Origin: an uncultured bacterium
GTDB lineage: Bacteria > Bacteroidota > Bacteroidia > Bacteroidales > CAIWKO01
DNA length: 59,312 nucleotides
NCBI GenBank assembly: GCA_903862465.1
Contig: CAIOYH010000023.1
Span: 1 to 59,312 of the forward strand
Direction: 5' to 3'
Shown: piece after piece, positions 7,914 to 16,301 of the stretch
Layout: every line of letters starts with the position of its first letter
Numbering within the stretch: the first letter of the stretch is position 1
The notes under the pieces: model-generated
What the model saw: only the letters and a program-made list of their open reading frames with translations
Database searches by the model: none
Told to the model about the DNA's origin: nothing
Made by a program: the position numbers and the translations under genes

Positions 7914-10145
7914 TTATTCTGAAAATTCGTTTTTATTTAGTTGCACATGAAAGATACTTCCTTTGCCTTCTATGGATTCTACCCATATTTTGCCTTTATG
8001 TTGGTTGGCGATGCGTTTCGCGAAACTTAATCCGATTCCTTCGCCTGCCTCGGGAGATGCGGCGTTTACACGGTAGAACACATTAAATATTTTTTCGAGA
8101 CTACGAGGTGCGATACCAATGCCTGTGTCGGCGATAGAATAAATCACTTTGCTATGAAAAATTTGAGCTGTAATATCTATCACCAATTGTCGAGATGGGT
8201 CACGATATTTGATTGCATTGCCAAAAACATTAGAAAACAATTGATTTAGGAGGTTTTCGTCTCCATAGCAATCGGGCAGGTCGGCAATGTTCACTTTGGC
8301 GCCATATTCTGTTATTTGAAATTGTTGTGTATAAATTATGGTTTTGAACAGTTGATTTATATTAACTTTTTTGATATGAAGCGACACACGCCCCGTACGG
8401 GATATTTTCAAAAGCCCATTTAACAGGGTATCCATTTTGGTTACATTCGCCAAAATAAAGTTTAGTGCTTTTGTTATGTTTTCGGTAGTCATTGAGTCTA
8501 TTTCCGACTTGGCAGTTGATTCACGTTGACATTCGGAGAGCGCCAATTTAATTGCGTTTGTTTGACGTTCTAATTTCTGACTAAATCCTTGTATGTTTAC
8601 TAAAGGTGTTCTTAAATCATGAGTGGTTATGTAGAGGAAGTTTTCGAGTTCTTTGTTTTTATCGAAGATGATTTCTTGATTTTGTTTAATTTCAGTAATG
8701 TCGGTTGTAATGGTTGCGAAAGTGTTTTTGCGGGGGGAAACCACTGAGATCATCAAATATTTGTCTAAAGGTGCATAGAAAGTTGTGTATTCGTAGGGTT
8801 CGCCTGTTAGTGCTACTCGAGCGTATTCTTCCAAAAATAGAGGCGTTTTGTTAATGTCTAAATCCGTAGCCAATTTGCCGATTATATCTTCTTTATTGAT
8901 GCCCGTAATTTCGGTAAATGCTTTGTTGCAATCTGTGATTCTATAATTAATCGGCTCGCAGTTTTCGTTGAACACCAATTCTTGAAGTGCCACCATTTCG
9001 GACATGGATTCGAACAGTGTACTGAGTTTTTGTTCGCTTTCGCGTAGTTCTTTCTCGGCTTTCTTTGCCTCAGTGATGTCGCGTGCCGAACCTACAACAC
9101 CAATTAATTCGTTTTTATCATTATATAAAGGTGCCTTGTGAACATCAAGATACAGGAACTTGCCATTCACATTGCCGTATTCATCAAACTGTTTATGCGT
9201 CATTTCTTTCTTAGTGATTTCGTCCGAATTGACGCAAAGTTCGCCGAAAGTGAACCAATCAGGATTGTCCGGATGGGAATTGCGCGAGCGAAGGGCAAAA
9301 AACATATCATCTTTTCCAATGGGTTCGGAGGTGTCGAGGGCATTGAGCAGGTTCTCGCAAATGGCTTTGTTGGTAAAGATGAAACGATTGTCTAAATCTT
9401 TTGCCCACAACATATCGGGCATGGTGTCGCTCATCAAACGCATCAAGGTGTAGAGGTTGTAGTATTTGGTTTCAGTTTCATGTAGAGCTTTTTTAGCTTG
9501 TTTGCGTTCGGTCATATCGTGAACGACGGTGAAACGAAACTTTTTATTTTGCACTTGAATGATTTCTGCTAGTAATATTACATGTTTAATATCACCATTT
9601 TTTGCTGTTAAATCAACCTCAACGCTCGAAATGTTGCCATTTTTGTCAGCATTTTGTAATGCAACATCCATAGTTTCTTTTGTCAAAACGCCTAATTCTA
9701 TTGCCGTTTTTCCTATCACTTCTTCATTTGTGAATCCAAACAATGAACAAAATGCCTCATTCACCTCTACGTATTTGTGGGTTTCCAAATCACTTAATCC
9801 ACAAGCTGAGGGATTGAGATAAAAAACTTTCGAAAACTTTTCTTCTGACAAGCGTACTCTTGAAATATCCTTAGTAACTCCGAAAATCACCGGATTGCCA
9901 TCCCAAAATCCATGTGAAACTCTTGTTTCAACCGGAATTTGGATGCCCGCTTTTGTAACAAGCGGAACAGGACAGTATTCAGTTTGTCCACTCAACATTT
10001 CGCCTACAATTCTGCCCGCCTCTTCCCGTCGTTCCTCAGGATGAACCCAAAGTACAGATTTTCCAAAAAGTTCTTTACGAGTATAACCCAAACGTTCGGT
10101 AACGGTAGAGTTTGTATGGAGTATATTTCCTTGTAAGTCTAACAC
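7914..10145 (-). CDS. Multi-PAS histidine kinase, C-terminal part of a frameshifted gene
   Basis: 743 residues. A PAS domain lacking its first strands (~1-95, NILHTNSTVTERLGYTRKEL) is followed by PAS domains at ~104-220, ~223-365 and ~368-490 (with EITGINKEDIIG). HisKA has its His in ITTHDLRTPL, and the HATPase has SNVFGNAIKYRD, DTGIGIA and GEGIGLSF. No transmembrane segment, so it is cytosolic. The nominal start lies inside the first PAS domain. Removing one base from the A7 run at 10218-10224 joins it in frame to the GAF-PAS protein upstream, giving one kinase of ~1080 residues. On its own it could still be translated from the internal ATG. Confidence 0.85.
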   Translation of the reverse strand: MLDLQGNILHTNSTVTERLGYTRKELFGKSVLWVHPEERREEAGRIVGEMLSGQTEYCPVPLVTKAGIQIPVETRVSHGFWDGNPVIFGVTKDISRVRLSEEKFSKVFYLNPSACGLSDLETHKYVEVNEAFCSLFGFTNEEVIGKTAIELGVLTKETMDVALQNADKNGNISSVEVDLTAKNGDIKHVILLAEIIQVQNKKFRFTVVHDMTERKQAKKALHETETKYYNLYTLMRLMSDTMPDMLWAKDLDNRFIFTNKAICENLLNALDTSEPIGKDDMFFALRSRNSHPDNPDWFTFGELCVNSDEITKKEMTHKQFDEYGNVNGKFLYLDVHKAPLYNDKNELIGVVGSARDITEAKKAEKELRESEQKLSTLFESMSEMVALQELVFNENCEPINYRITDCNKAFTEITGINKEDIIGKLATDLDINKTPLFLEEYARVALTGEPYEYTTFYAPLDKYLMISVVSPRKNTFATITTDITEIKQNQEIIFDKNKELENFLYITTHDLRTPLVNIQGFSQKLERQTNAIKLALSECQRESTAKSEIDSMTTENITKALNFILANVTKMDTLLNGLLKISRTGRVSLHIKKVNINQLFKTIIYTQQFQITEYGAKVNIADLPDCYGDENLLNQLFSNVFGNAIKYRDPSRQLVIDITAQIFHSKVIYSIADTGIGIAPRSLEKIFNVFYRVNAASPEAGEGIGLSFAKRIANQHKGKIWVESIEGKGSIFHVQLNKNEFSE

Positions 10146-11158
10146 AAAAAGAAATTCGTCAATGGTGTTAAAAAATGTTTCGTAGTTTTTGCGGGTTTGT
10201 TGGGTGGCGTCTTCTGCTTTTTTTGTTCACTGATGTCTCTCAAGGAGGTGACGCGCACATCTCTGCCTTTATAAAACATCATTTTGCCATGCAACATGCA
10301 GGGAAACGTACGGCCATCTTTTCGCAAAGCCTTCGCTTCATAAGGTTCTTGGGCATTTGAAAGCATCTTTTGCATCACTAGGTCTCTATCTTCGGGCACT
10401 ATCCAATCGGTGCCATATCTGCCCAAAGCTTCGGCAGAGGTGTAGCCAAACATTTTTTCGGCGCTGAGGTTTTGTTCTATGCAAATGCCTTTTTCAGATA
10501 AAAATATGGCTTCGAATGTGGCTTCCGACAAGCCCCTATATTTTTCTTTGCTTTCTTCGAGTGCTTCGGCGGTGCGCAAACGCTCAATATAAAGTCCGAT
10601 TTGATTGGCAAATAATGTCACCAAATCATTGTTGATTATGGTTTCTCCTCTTGAAAAAATTAAGGTGAAATCGCCAAGTGATTTATTGTTTTTGATGATT
10701 TGCACCACAAAAACCAAACCCAGATTAAAAGTTTTTTCAATTATGGACGAAATAGATTCGGAAATAACAGTGCCGGTCAATTCGTGTAAGGAATTGAACG
10801 GGGTGATAACATTGTCACCAATTTTTTTGGCACGAACAGGGTCGTGTTTCCATTTTTTGTTTACCACATCAAAGCCTAAATACATGGTGGCTTTTTTCAA
10901 CTTGTCGGGCAGTCCTGCCAAAGCAACGGTGGTGAAATCGAGACTATCTTCATCAAAAATATTGAAGGCAACATAACGTGCACCGGATATTTCGATGATG
11001 ATGTCGGCTATTTTTTCAAAATTGACGCCATCAATAGTCGCCTCAATCAATTCGGTGCTTTTCAACAGTACGCGTTTCAGCATGTCATTTTTTTCATCTA
11101 AAATGACATCTTCTGTGGGGAGCTTTTGTGCGTTTGGCATTGGTTTGTTTTTTTTCAT
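10139..11158 (-). CDS. GAF-PAS sensor fragment, N-terminal part of a frameshifted kinase
   Basis: 339 residues. A GAF domain (~45-195) is followed by a PAS domain (~205-315, YRGLSEATFEAIFLSEKG) ending in the usual PAC motif VTSLRDISEQKK. The last ~25 residues are out-of-frame sequence. Reading with one A fewer gives AEDATQQTRKNYETFFNTID, a normal linker into the next PAS domain. It overlaps the downstream frame by 7 bp. The fragment has no kinase domain of its own. TACTTTTG at 11315-11308 is a possible promoter for the whole run. Confidence 0.85.
   Translation of the reverse strand: MKKNKPMPNAQKLPTEDVILDEKNDMLKRVLLKSTELIEATIDGVNFEKIADIIIEISGARYVAFNIFDEDSLDFTTVALAGLPDKLKKATMYLGFDVVNKKWKHDPVRAKKIGDNVITPFNSLHELTGTVISESISSIIEKTFNLGLVFVVQIIKNNKSLGDFTLIFSRGETIINNDLVTLFANQIGLYIERLRTAEALEESKEKYRGLSEATFEAIFLSEKGICIEQNLSAEKMFGYTSAEALGRYGTDWIVPEDRDLVMQKMLSNAQEPYEAKALRKDGRTFPCMLHGKMMFYKGRDVRVTSLRDISEQKKQKTPPNKPAKTTKHFLTPLTNFFLC
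10218..10224 (-). other. A7 frameshift site splitting the GAF-PAS-kinase gene
   Basis: On the coding (minus) strand seven consecutive A follow GAAC. With six A the two frames fuse across the GAF-PAS/PAS junction. A7 runs are slippage-prone during replication and transcription. Sequencing error, a true null allele, phase variation and transcriptional slippage are all possible. Confidence 0.85.
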
Positions 11159-11307
11159 AATGGCAAGTAAGGCTTAGGCATTAAGTGGCTAATCTTGGCG
11201 CAGAAGCAGAATGCGAATTGAATATATACCAATGTGGAAGCGAACATTTTGTTTAAGTTTTTTTAATTAAAAATGATACCGTAAAAAACGTTATGAATTT
11301 CAAGCGT

Positions 11308-11315
11308 CAAAAGTA
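11308..11315 (-). promoter_or_regulatory. Bacteroidota -7 element upstream of the sensor operon
   Basis: TACTTTTG on the minus strand matches TAnnTTTG, ~150 bp upstream of the GAF-PAS start at 11158. No well-spaced -33 TTG was found. Confidence 0.4.
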
Positions 11316-11387
11316 CAAAAAATTTAAAAACAAACAGTTTTTTTGTTTGGGATTTTTTTTAAAGTTTTGGGAGGACTTGGGCACACA

Positions 11388-11420
11388 AAAAAGGCTTCCC
11401 TTATTCAGCGAAGCCCTTTT
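11388..11420 (-). terminator. Rho-independent terminator, possibly bidirectional
   Basis: GGCTTC (11393-11398) pairs with GAAGCC (11410-11415), extended by flanking A/T pairs. T runs follow on both strands. It lies 30 bp after the stop of the helical/Fn3-like gene and so ends its transcript. Confidence 0.8.
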
Positions 11421-11449
11421 TTTTATTTCTCGGTAGAAAAAGATTTCAA

Positions 11450-12031
11450 TTATAATGAAATAGTAGCAATATCCGAATGGATACCAATTTCTTCGTCGTT
11501 TAAGACTAAGAAGACATAATATTGGCGTTGTTCGGATGCGGCTCCGCCAATATTTGGACGTGTGTCAATGGTATGAGGATGGGTAACATGTTTTAAATAA
11601 GTGAAAGTTGTTTCACTTCCGCGTTTGCAATAAATATTGCCACCTTCGGCATGTTCTAATGTAAATTTAATGTCCACACCGTTAGGTGCGACAGCCAATT
11701 TAACCGTAGTTTTTACGGTCATAGGGTCGAAACTGATTTCGCTGCCAATGATACCCAAAGCTGCACCAATACCTTCGTTATAAAGAGTACTCTTTTTGTG
11801 TGCTTGGATTTTTGGCGCAAACTCTTTCATAGTATCAGCAATTGCGTTGTCACGATCTTTGGTTTTTTGAACGGCTAAAGCGGCTGCTACGTCGGCAGCA
11901 TCTATCGCGTCAATAATAACATCGCAAAGAGCTTTTTCGGCGGTAACTTCGGCTTGTGCCATTGCTAATGTGGCGCCGTTGTCGGGTATATTTGTTTTAT
12001 ACTTTACCGCCCAAGCCCGTTTGTCGGGCAT
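11450..12031 (-). CDS. Helical + Fn3-like protein of unknown function, start disrupted
   Basis: 193 residues from ATG 12031: an Ala-rich helical N-terminal half (~15-95) and a C-terminal beta domain (~105-193) resembling fibronectin III. It shares architecture, though weakly sequence, with the 30479-31096 protein. An ATG at 12061 in the same frame has the better leader (ACCAAAACAAAAAGTT, nearly the leader of the paralogue) and reads MAKQ, then TAA, then YFPKAMPDKRAW. The original start was therefore probably 12061 and codon 5 is now a stop. Translation from 12031 is possible but its leader is poor. No signal peptide. Function unknown. Confidence 0.7.
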   Translation of the reverse strand: MPDKRAWAVKYKTNIPDNGATLAMAQAEVTAEKALCDVIIDAIDAADVAAALAVQKTKDRDNAIADTMKEFAPKIQAHKKSTLYNEGIGAALGIIGSEISFDPMTVKTTVKLAVAPNGVDIKFTLEHAEGGNIYCKRGSETTFTYLKHVTHPHTIDTRPNIGGAASEQRQYYVFLVLNDEEIGIHSDIATISL

Positions 12032-12144
12032 AGCTTTCGGAAAATATTACTGTTTTGCCATAACTTTTTGTTTTGGTTTTTAAAATGGAGTTTCTGTTTT
12101 GTTTTGTTTTTTGTTTTTTAAATTTCTACCGATGAAATATTTTA

Positions 12145-12152
12145 CAAAGGTA
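12145..12152 (-). promoter_or_regulatory. -7 promoter element of the helical/Fn3-like gene
   Basis: TACCTTTG on the minus strand is a perfect TAnnTTTG match. It lies ~85 bp upstream of the ATG at 12061, leaving an A-rich leader of ~75 nt. Confidence 0.6.
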
Positions 12153-12241
12153 TATAAAAATAGCAATACGAAAAACAAAAATTTTATTTTAAGAAAAAAA
12201 TATTTTGTTGGCTGAATAAATCCCACACGTGGTTGATATTC

Positions 12242-12430
12242 TCAGACATGAGTCTGAACTATTCAGACATGAATCTGAGTTATCCGGGCATGAATCTGAG
12301 TTATCCGAACACGAATCTGAGTTATCCATCCATGAATCTGAGTTATTCAGCCATGAGTCTGAGTTATCCGGACATGAGTCTGAACCATCCAAACATGTGT
12401 CTGAACGATTCAGACACGTGTCGGAACCGT
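12242..12430. repeat. 21-bp tandem array A (9 units)
   Basis: Nine contiguous 21-bp units start at 12242, 12263, 12284, 12305, 12326, 12347, 12368, 12389 and 12410, then decay. Unit 1 holds the dyad TCAGACATGAGTCTGA (6-bp arms, 4-bp spacer). Other units have substitutions mostly in the left arm. All frames through it are open because 21 is divisible by 3, so the apparent small ORFs are not genes. It lies between two minus-strand genes. Confidence 0.95.
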
Positions 12431-12635
12431 ACAGACAACGAGAGTTTTGTTCTTTCTCTATACAAAACAATAGGATTTAAGAGGGGGATATTTTCCGTTA
12501 CATGCTTTTTATATCTCTATATATAAGAGAGTTATGTAGAGAGTTGACGAAGGTTTTTCGCTGATAATCTTGATGAAGTCTATGCTTTCCTATAGCACCC
12601 AAAATTTCTGAAATATTACTAGGAGCGGTTTCTAG

Positions 12636-12710
12636 CCCGAACTGAACCCCAAACTAGGAACTATTAACTCTGAACTAGGAACTCTAAACTCTGAACAAGG
12701 AACTAGCCCA
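12636..12710. repeat. Short degenerate repeats built on GAACTAGGAACT
   Basis: The segment is made of diverged copies of AACTCTGAACTAGG. The same sequence style recurs at 40126-40175. Non-coding, directly after the stop of the CapA-like gene. Origin unknown. Confidence 0.7.
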
Positions 12711-12712
12711 AC

Positions 12713-13786
12713 TCACTCCTCCGTCACCACCCCCTCATCACTGATATGAATCTTCATCTCAGGAAAATCCGTTGCGGTGAGATTTTGGATCACTTTCAAA
12801 ACGCGCTTATCAGTATCGAGCAAAGGCGGTTGATATTTCAATTGATACGTAGAATAAATTTGGGCTTTCAGAAAAGTGCCTTTGCGGTCGGTTTTCACCT
12901 GCATGATGGGTGCCAAACCACATACGCCCGCGATGCTGATGCGGCTGTAGGTGCAAAAATTGCCCATACTATATGCCACAAACCGATGTTTATACACCTC
13001 CACAGCACGTGTCACATGCGGACCGTGCCCAAAAATCACATCCGCACCCGCATCTATCATCAAATGGGCAAATTTATACACGTTGCCGCGATTGTAGCCC
13101 ATAAACATTTCGTCTTGTCGCGTTACATGCTGATGGTCGGCACCCTCGGCACCGCTGTGGAAGGACACTATCACCACATCGCACACCGAATCCAAATGAC
13201 GCACTATAGCTTCTGCGGCGGCATAATTTCGGATGTCGCAATTGCCCGATTCGGGCGAAAACGCGCAAAAACCAAAGCGGATGCTATCCTTTATATATAT
13301 GGTATAGGGTTTGGTCAAAAAACCGGCATAATGAAGCCCGGCGGCGTCCAAAGTTTTGGCGGTATTTTGTTTGCCGGCTTCGCCAAAATCTTTGCAATGA
13401 TTGTTGGCATTGCTAATCAGGTCGAAACCTGCCTCCACCAAACAGGCGGCAAACTTGGTGGGCATGCCGAATGTCCAACAATTGTCGTTGTTGCAGGGTT
13501 TGTGTCCGTTGGGCGTATCGGTAAACACACCCTCCAAATTACAAAAAGCCACGTCTGCCTGCTGAAAAATGTGTTTCACATTCTGAAACTCTTTCGAGCA
13601 ATCCTCCCCCGAGGGCAAAAACTCCCGCGAAGGGATAATCGTGCCCATCATCACATCGCCCACACCCACAATGACCAAAGTGTCGTTCCGCGACTTTTTG
13701 ATACTGTCATTTTGTGCCGAAAGTTGAAAAATACTTACAATAAACAATACGCTGCAAAGCGAAAAAAGGCTGAAAAATGATTTCAT
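12713..13786 (-). CDS. Secreted CapA-family metallophosphatase-like protein
   Basis: 357 residues with a signal peptide ending at FQLSAQ (~25). The CapA/PGA_cap fold shows GVGDVMMGT (metal-binding Asp), CNLEGVFTD, SNANNHCKDFG (Asn-His pair), SFHSGAE and IFGHGPHVTRAVEVY (His motif). Members of this calcineurin-like family are linked to poly-gamma-glutamate capsule export or unknown phosphoesterase activity. No capBC genes lie nearby, so a capsule role is not supported here. Promoter TATCTTTG begins 15 bp upstream of the ATG, implying a very short leader. Confidence 0.87.
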   Translation of the reverse strand: MKSFFSLFSLCSVLFIVSIFQLSAQNDSIKKSRNDTLVIVGVGDVMMGTIIPSREFLPSGEDCSKEFQNVKHIFQQADVAFCNLEGVFTDTPNGHKPCNNDNCWTFGMPTKFAACLVEAGFDLISNANNHCKDFGEAGKQNTAKTLDAAGLHYAGFLTKPYTIYIKDSIRFGFCAFSPESGNCDIRNYAAAEAIVRHLDSVCDVVIVSFHSGAEGADHQHVTRQDEMFMGYNRGNVYKFAHLMIDAGADVIFGHGPHVTRAVEVYKHRFVAYSMGNFCTYSRISIAGVCGLAPIMQVKTDRKGTFLKAQIYSTYQLKYQPPLLDTDKRVLKVIQNLTATDFPEMKIHISDEGVVTEE

Positions 13787-13800
13787 ACAATAGTTTTTTG

Positions 13801-13808
13801 CAAAGATA
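13801..13808 (-). promoter_or_regulatory. -7 promoter element of the CapA-like gene
   Basis: TATCTTTG on the minus strand, 15-22 bp upstream of the ATG at 13786. The leader would be ~5-8 nt. Confidence 0.55.
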
Positions 13809-14076
13809 AGGTTTTATAGCAAAACCCTATGATAAACGTCAGTGTATTTTTTCAAGAAAAATAATTTATTTTGTTCCATGGATTGATAAATTTTATTTAC
13901 ATTTGAATCGCGAAAAATGATGGGCATGTGGTGCAGAAACATTTTTGTTAGAAGTATTGAAATCAACAATATACTACCGAATAATGGAAAGCAACACGAA
14001 CAAATTATTTCAAATATTTTGATGAAAAGTTATCTCGGAAAGTTCGCATTGAAAAATAAATGAAAAAAAAATATCG

Positions 14077-14103
14077 TTGTTTACAGAAATTCTGCTAATT
14101 TTG
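14077..14103 (+). promoter_or_regulatory. Promoter of the OPT transporter gene
   Basis: TAATTTTG at 14096-14103 with TTG at 14077-14079 (16-bp gap, slightly short). The rest of the 13787-14183 interval holds nothing else recognisable. An AAAAGGAGAA block just before the ATG at 14184 is an unusually good Shine-Dalgarno-like site for this genome. Confidence 0.5.
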
Positions 14104-14183
14104 AACATTATTTCTAAAAACAGCAGGAAGAAAAGCATCGAAACACACAAAAATTAGTATTCATAAATTAAAAGGAGAAAATT

Positions 14184-16238
14184 ATGTCAGAACACGAACA
14201 AACAACAAAAAGTTTACCCGAAAATGCGTATCGCGAACTAGCGCCCGGCGAAGAGTACATCCCGGTGATGCCGGCAAATAAAGTTTTTCCGGAAGTGACA
14301 ACGTGGTCATTGGTAATGGGCTTGATAATGGCTTTTATATTTTCAGCGGCAGCAGCCTTTTCCGGTTTAAAAATCGGACAGGTATTCGAAGCTGCTATAC
14401 CTATTTCTATTATTGCTGTTGGAGCATCAGCTGCCGCACGTAAAAAAAACGCTTTAGGTCAGAATGTAATTATTCAATCCATTGGAGCAAGCTCAGGAGT
14501 TATTGTGGCAGGAGCCGTATTCACCATTCCCGGATTGTATATTCTGCAAGCAAAATATCCTGACATTCAGGTGGACTTTTTTCAGATATTTTTCTCTTCC
14601 TTACTGGGAGGCTTTTTAGGCATCTTGTTCTTAATTCCTTTCCGCAAGTATTTTGTAAAAGATATGCATGGCAAACTTCCTTTCCCCGAAGCCACTGCCA
14701 CCACCGAAATTCTAATGACAGGCGAAAAAGGCGGTTCGCAAGCTAAATTACTGCTGATAACAGGACTAATCGGTGGCTTGTTCGACTTCTGTTTTACTTC
14801 CATTAAATTATGGAGCGAAGTTATCACCACACGCGTGATTCCTGCAGGTGCTGTTTTAGCAGATAAAGTAAAAATGGTGTTCAAATTCAATGTTAGCGCC
14901 TTGATTTTTAGCTTTGGCTATCTTGTTGGATTACGATTTTCCTTAATTATTGCGGCAGGATCTTTACTCTCATGGTTTGTATTTATTCCTTTGGTGAATG
15001 AAATCGGCAATATTGTGGCAAGCTTAAATGGTGGTCCAAATCCTTTCGCAGCGATGACTGCCGAAGCTATTTTCCGTGCTTATGTACGTCCAATTGGTAT
15101 AGGCGGTATCGCAATGGCAGGAATTATTGGTATTATTAAATCCTCAGGTGTTATAGTAAGCGCATTTAAACTTGCTGCCGGAATGGGCGGAAAAGCACAT
15201 GCCGAAGCTAAAGTGGAACGTACGCAGAAAGACCTTAAGATGTCCTTCGTTATGTTGTTCCTTTTACTCACCGTTGTTGCTGTTTTTGTATTCCTTCTTT
15301 TAGGAGTTCATGTAACTTTAGTGCAAGCTCTTGTTGCTTTGGCAACCATCTTTGTTATTTCCTTTTTATTTACCACGGTCGCTGCCAATGCTATTGCAAT
15401 AGTCGGCACGAATCCTGTTTCAGGAATGACATTAATGACGCTTATTTTATCTTCAGTAATTCTTGTTTCAGTTGGTTTGAGTGGATGGAAGGGTATGGTA
15501 AGTTCTCTGATAATTGGAGGTATCGTTTGTACTGCCTTATCCATGGCGGGTGGCTTTATCACCGATTTAAAAGTTGGTTATTGGCTAGGAACCACACCGG
15601 TAAAACAGCAGACGTTTAAGTTTTTGGGAACGCTAGTTTCTGCTGCTACCGTTGGAGCAGTAATATTTATTCTCAACAAAGCTTATGGTTTTGTACCGGA
15701 TGCCCATCATAATGACCCTATGACTGCGCCACAAGCAAACGCAATGGCAGCTATTATTGAACCATTAATGAATAATGGTGGCGCTCCATGGATACTTTTG
15801 AGTATTGGCGCTGTAATATCAATTTTATTGAATTGGCTAAAAATTTCCCCACTAGCATTTGCATTAGGTATGTTTATTCCGTTGGATTTGAATACTCCTT
15901 TGGTTGTTGGCGGACTATTAAACAATTGGTTCTCGAAGAAAACCAAAAACGAAAAACTTAATACTGCACGTGTAAATCGTGGTATTTTGATATCATCTGG
16001 GTTCATTGCGGGAGCTGCTATCTTTGGTGTAATAGGCGCTTTGCTGCTTTTTGCAAAATCATTCCCAAGTATGTCTTGGATTAATCTGAATCCACATTTC
16101 TTCCAAGCAATGGATAAAGATGGCAATTGGGAATTCGTAGCAGGCAACGCTTGGCCACAAATTATAGGCATTGTAGCGTTCTGTGGATTGATAGGATATT
16201 TTATTTGGGAAACATTAAAAGCAAAAGAAAACGATTAA
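14184..16238 (+). CDS. OPT-family oligopeptide transporter
   Basis: 684 residues with about 15 hydrophobic transmembrane segments. OPT hallmarks include the N-terminal VTTWSLVMGLIMAFIFSAAAAFSGLKIGQ, the HGKLPFPEATATTEIL block and the C-terminal LGMFIPLDLNTPLVVGGLL. The family imports small peptides (or metal-peptide complexes) driven by the proton gradient in the inner membrane. Peptidase T follows 63 bp downstream, which fits uptake and then hydrolysis of tripeptides, although a terminator lies between them. Substrate range is not readable from sequence. Confidence 0.93.
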   Translation: MSEHEQTTKSLPENAYRELAPGEEYIPVMPANKVFPEVTTWSLVMGLIMAFIFSAAAAFSGLKIGQVFEAAIPISIIAVGASAAARKKNALGQNVIIQSIGASSGVIVAGAVFTIPGLYILQAKYPDIQVDFFQIFFSSLLGGFLGILFLIPFRKYFVKDMHGKLPFPEATATTEILMTGEKGGSQAKLLLITGLIGGLFDFCFTSIKLWSEVITTRVIPAGAVLADKVKMVFKFNVSALIFSFGYLVGLRFSLIIAAGSLLSWFVFIPLVNEIGNIVASLNGGPNPFAAMTAEAIFRAYVRPIGIGGIAMAGIIGIIKSSGVIVSAFKLAAGMGGKAHAEAKVERTQKDLKMSFVMLFLLLTVVAVFVFLLLGVHVTLVQALVALATIFVISFLFTTVAANAIAIVGTNPVSGMTLMTLILSSVILVSVGLSGWKGMVSSLIIGGIVCTALSMAGGFITDLKVGYWLGTTPVKQQTFKFLGTLVSAATVGAVIFILNKAYGFVPDAHHNDPMTAPQANAMAAIIEPLMNNGGAPWILLSIGAVISILLNWLKISPLAFALGMFIPLDLNTPLVVGGLLNNWFSKKTKNEKLNTARVNRGILISSGFIAGAAIFGVIGALLLFAKSFPSMSWINLNPHFFQAMDKDGNWEFVAGNAWPQIIGIVAFCGLIGYFIWETLKAKEND

Positions 16239-16248
16239 TTTATAATTC

Positions 16249-16290
16249 AAGAAAGGGATAAAAGCCATTATTCCTTTCTTTTTATTTTTA
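16249..16290 (+). terminator. Rho-independent terminator after OPT gene
   Basis: AAGAAAGGGATAA (16249-16261) pairs with TTATTCCTTTCTT (16268-16280), with one G-U wobble. A T-rich tail runs to 16289. The stem lies before pepT, so pepT would need read-through or its own promoter. Confidence 0.75.
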
Positions 16291-16301
16291 AAAATATTAC
16301 A

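Noticed and set aside
12242-12430. CRISPR array
   Set aside because: Units are contiguous with no spacers, and no cas genes occur in the window.
12189-12526. Small ORFs through array A on both strands
   Set aside because: All frames stay open because the period (21) is divisible by 3; the encoded peptides are simple 7-residue repeats without start context.
12746-13780. 344-residue plus-strand ORF opposite the CapA-like gene
   Set aside because: Antisense shadow; the minus-strand frame has a signal peptide, family motifs and a promoter.
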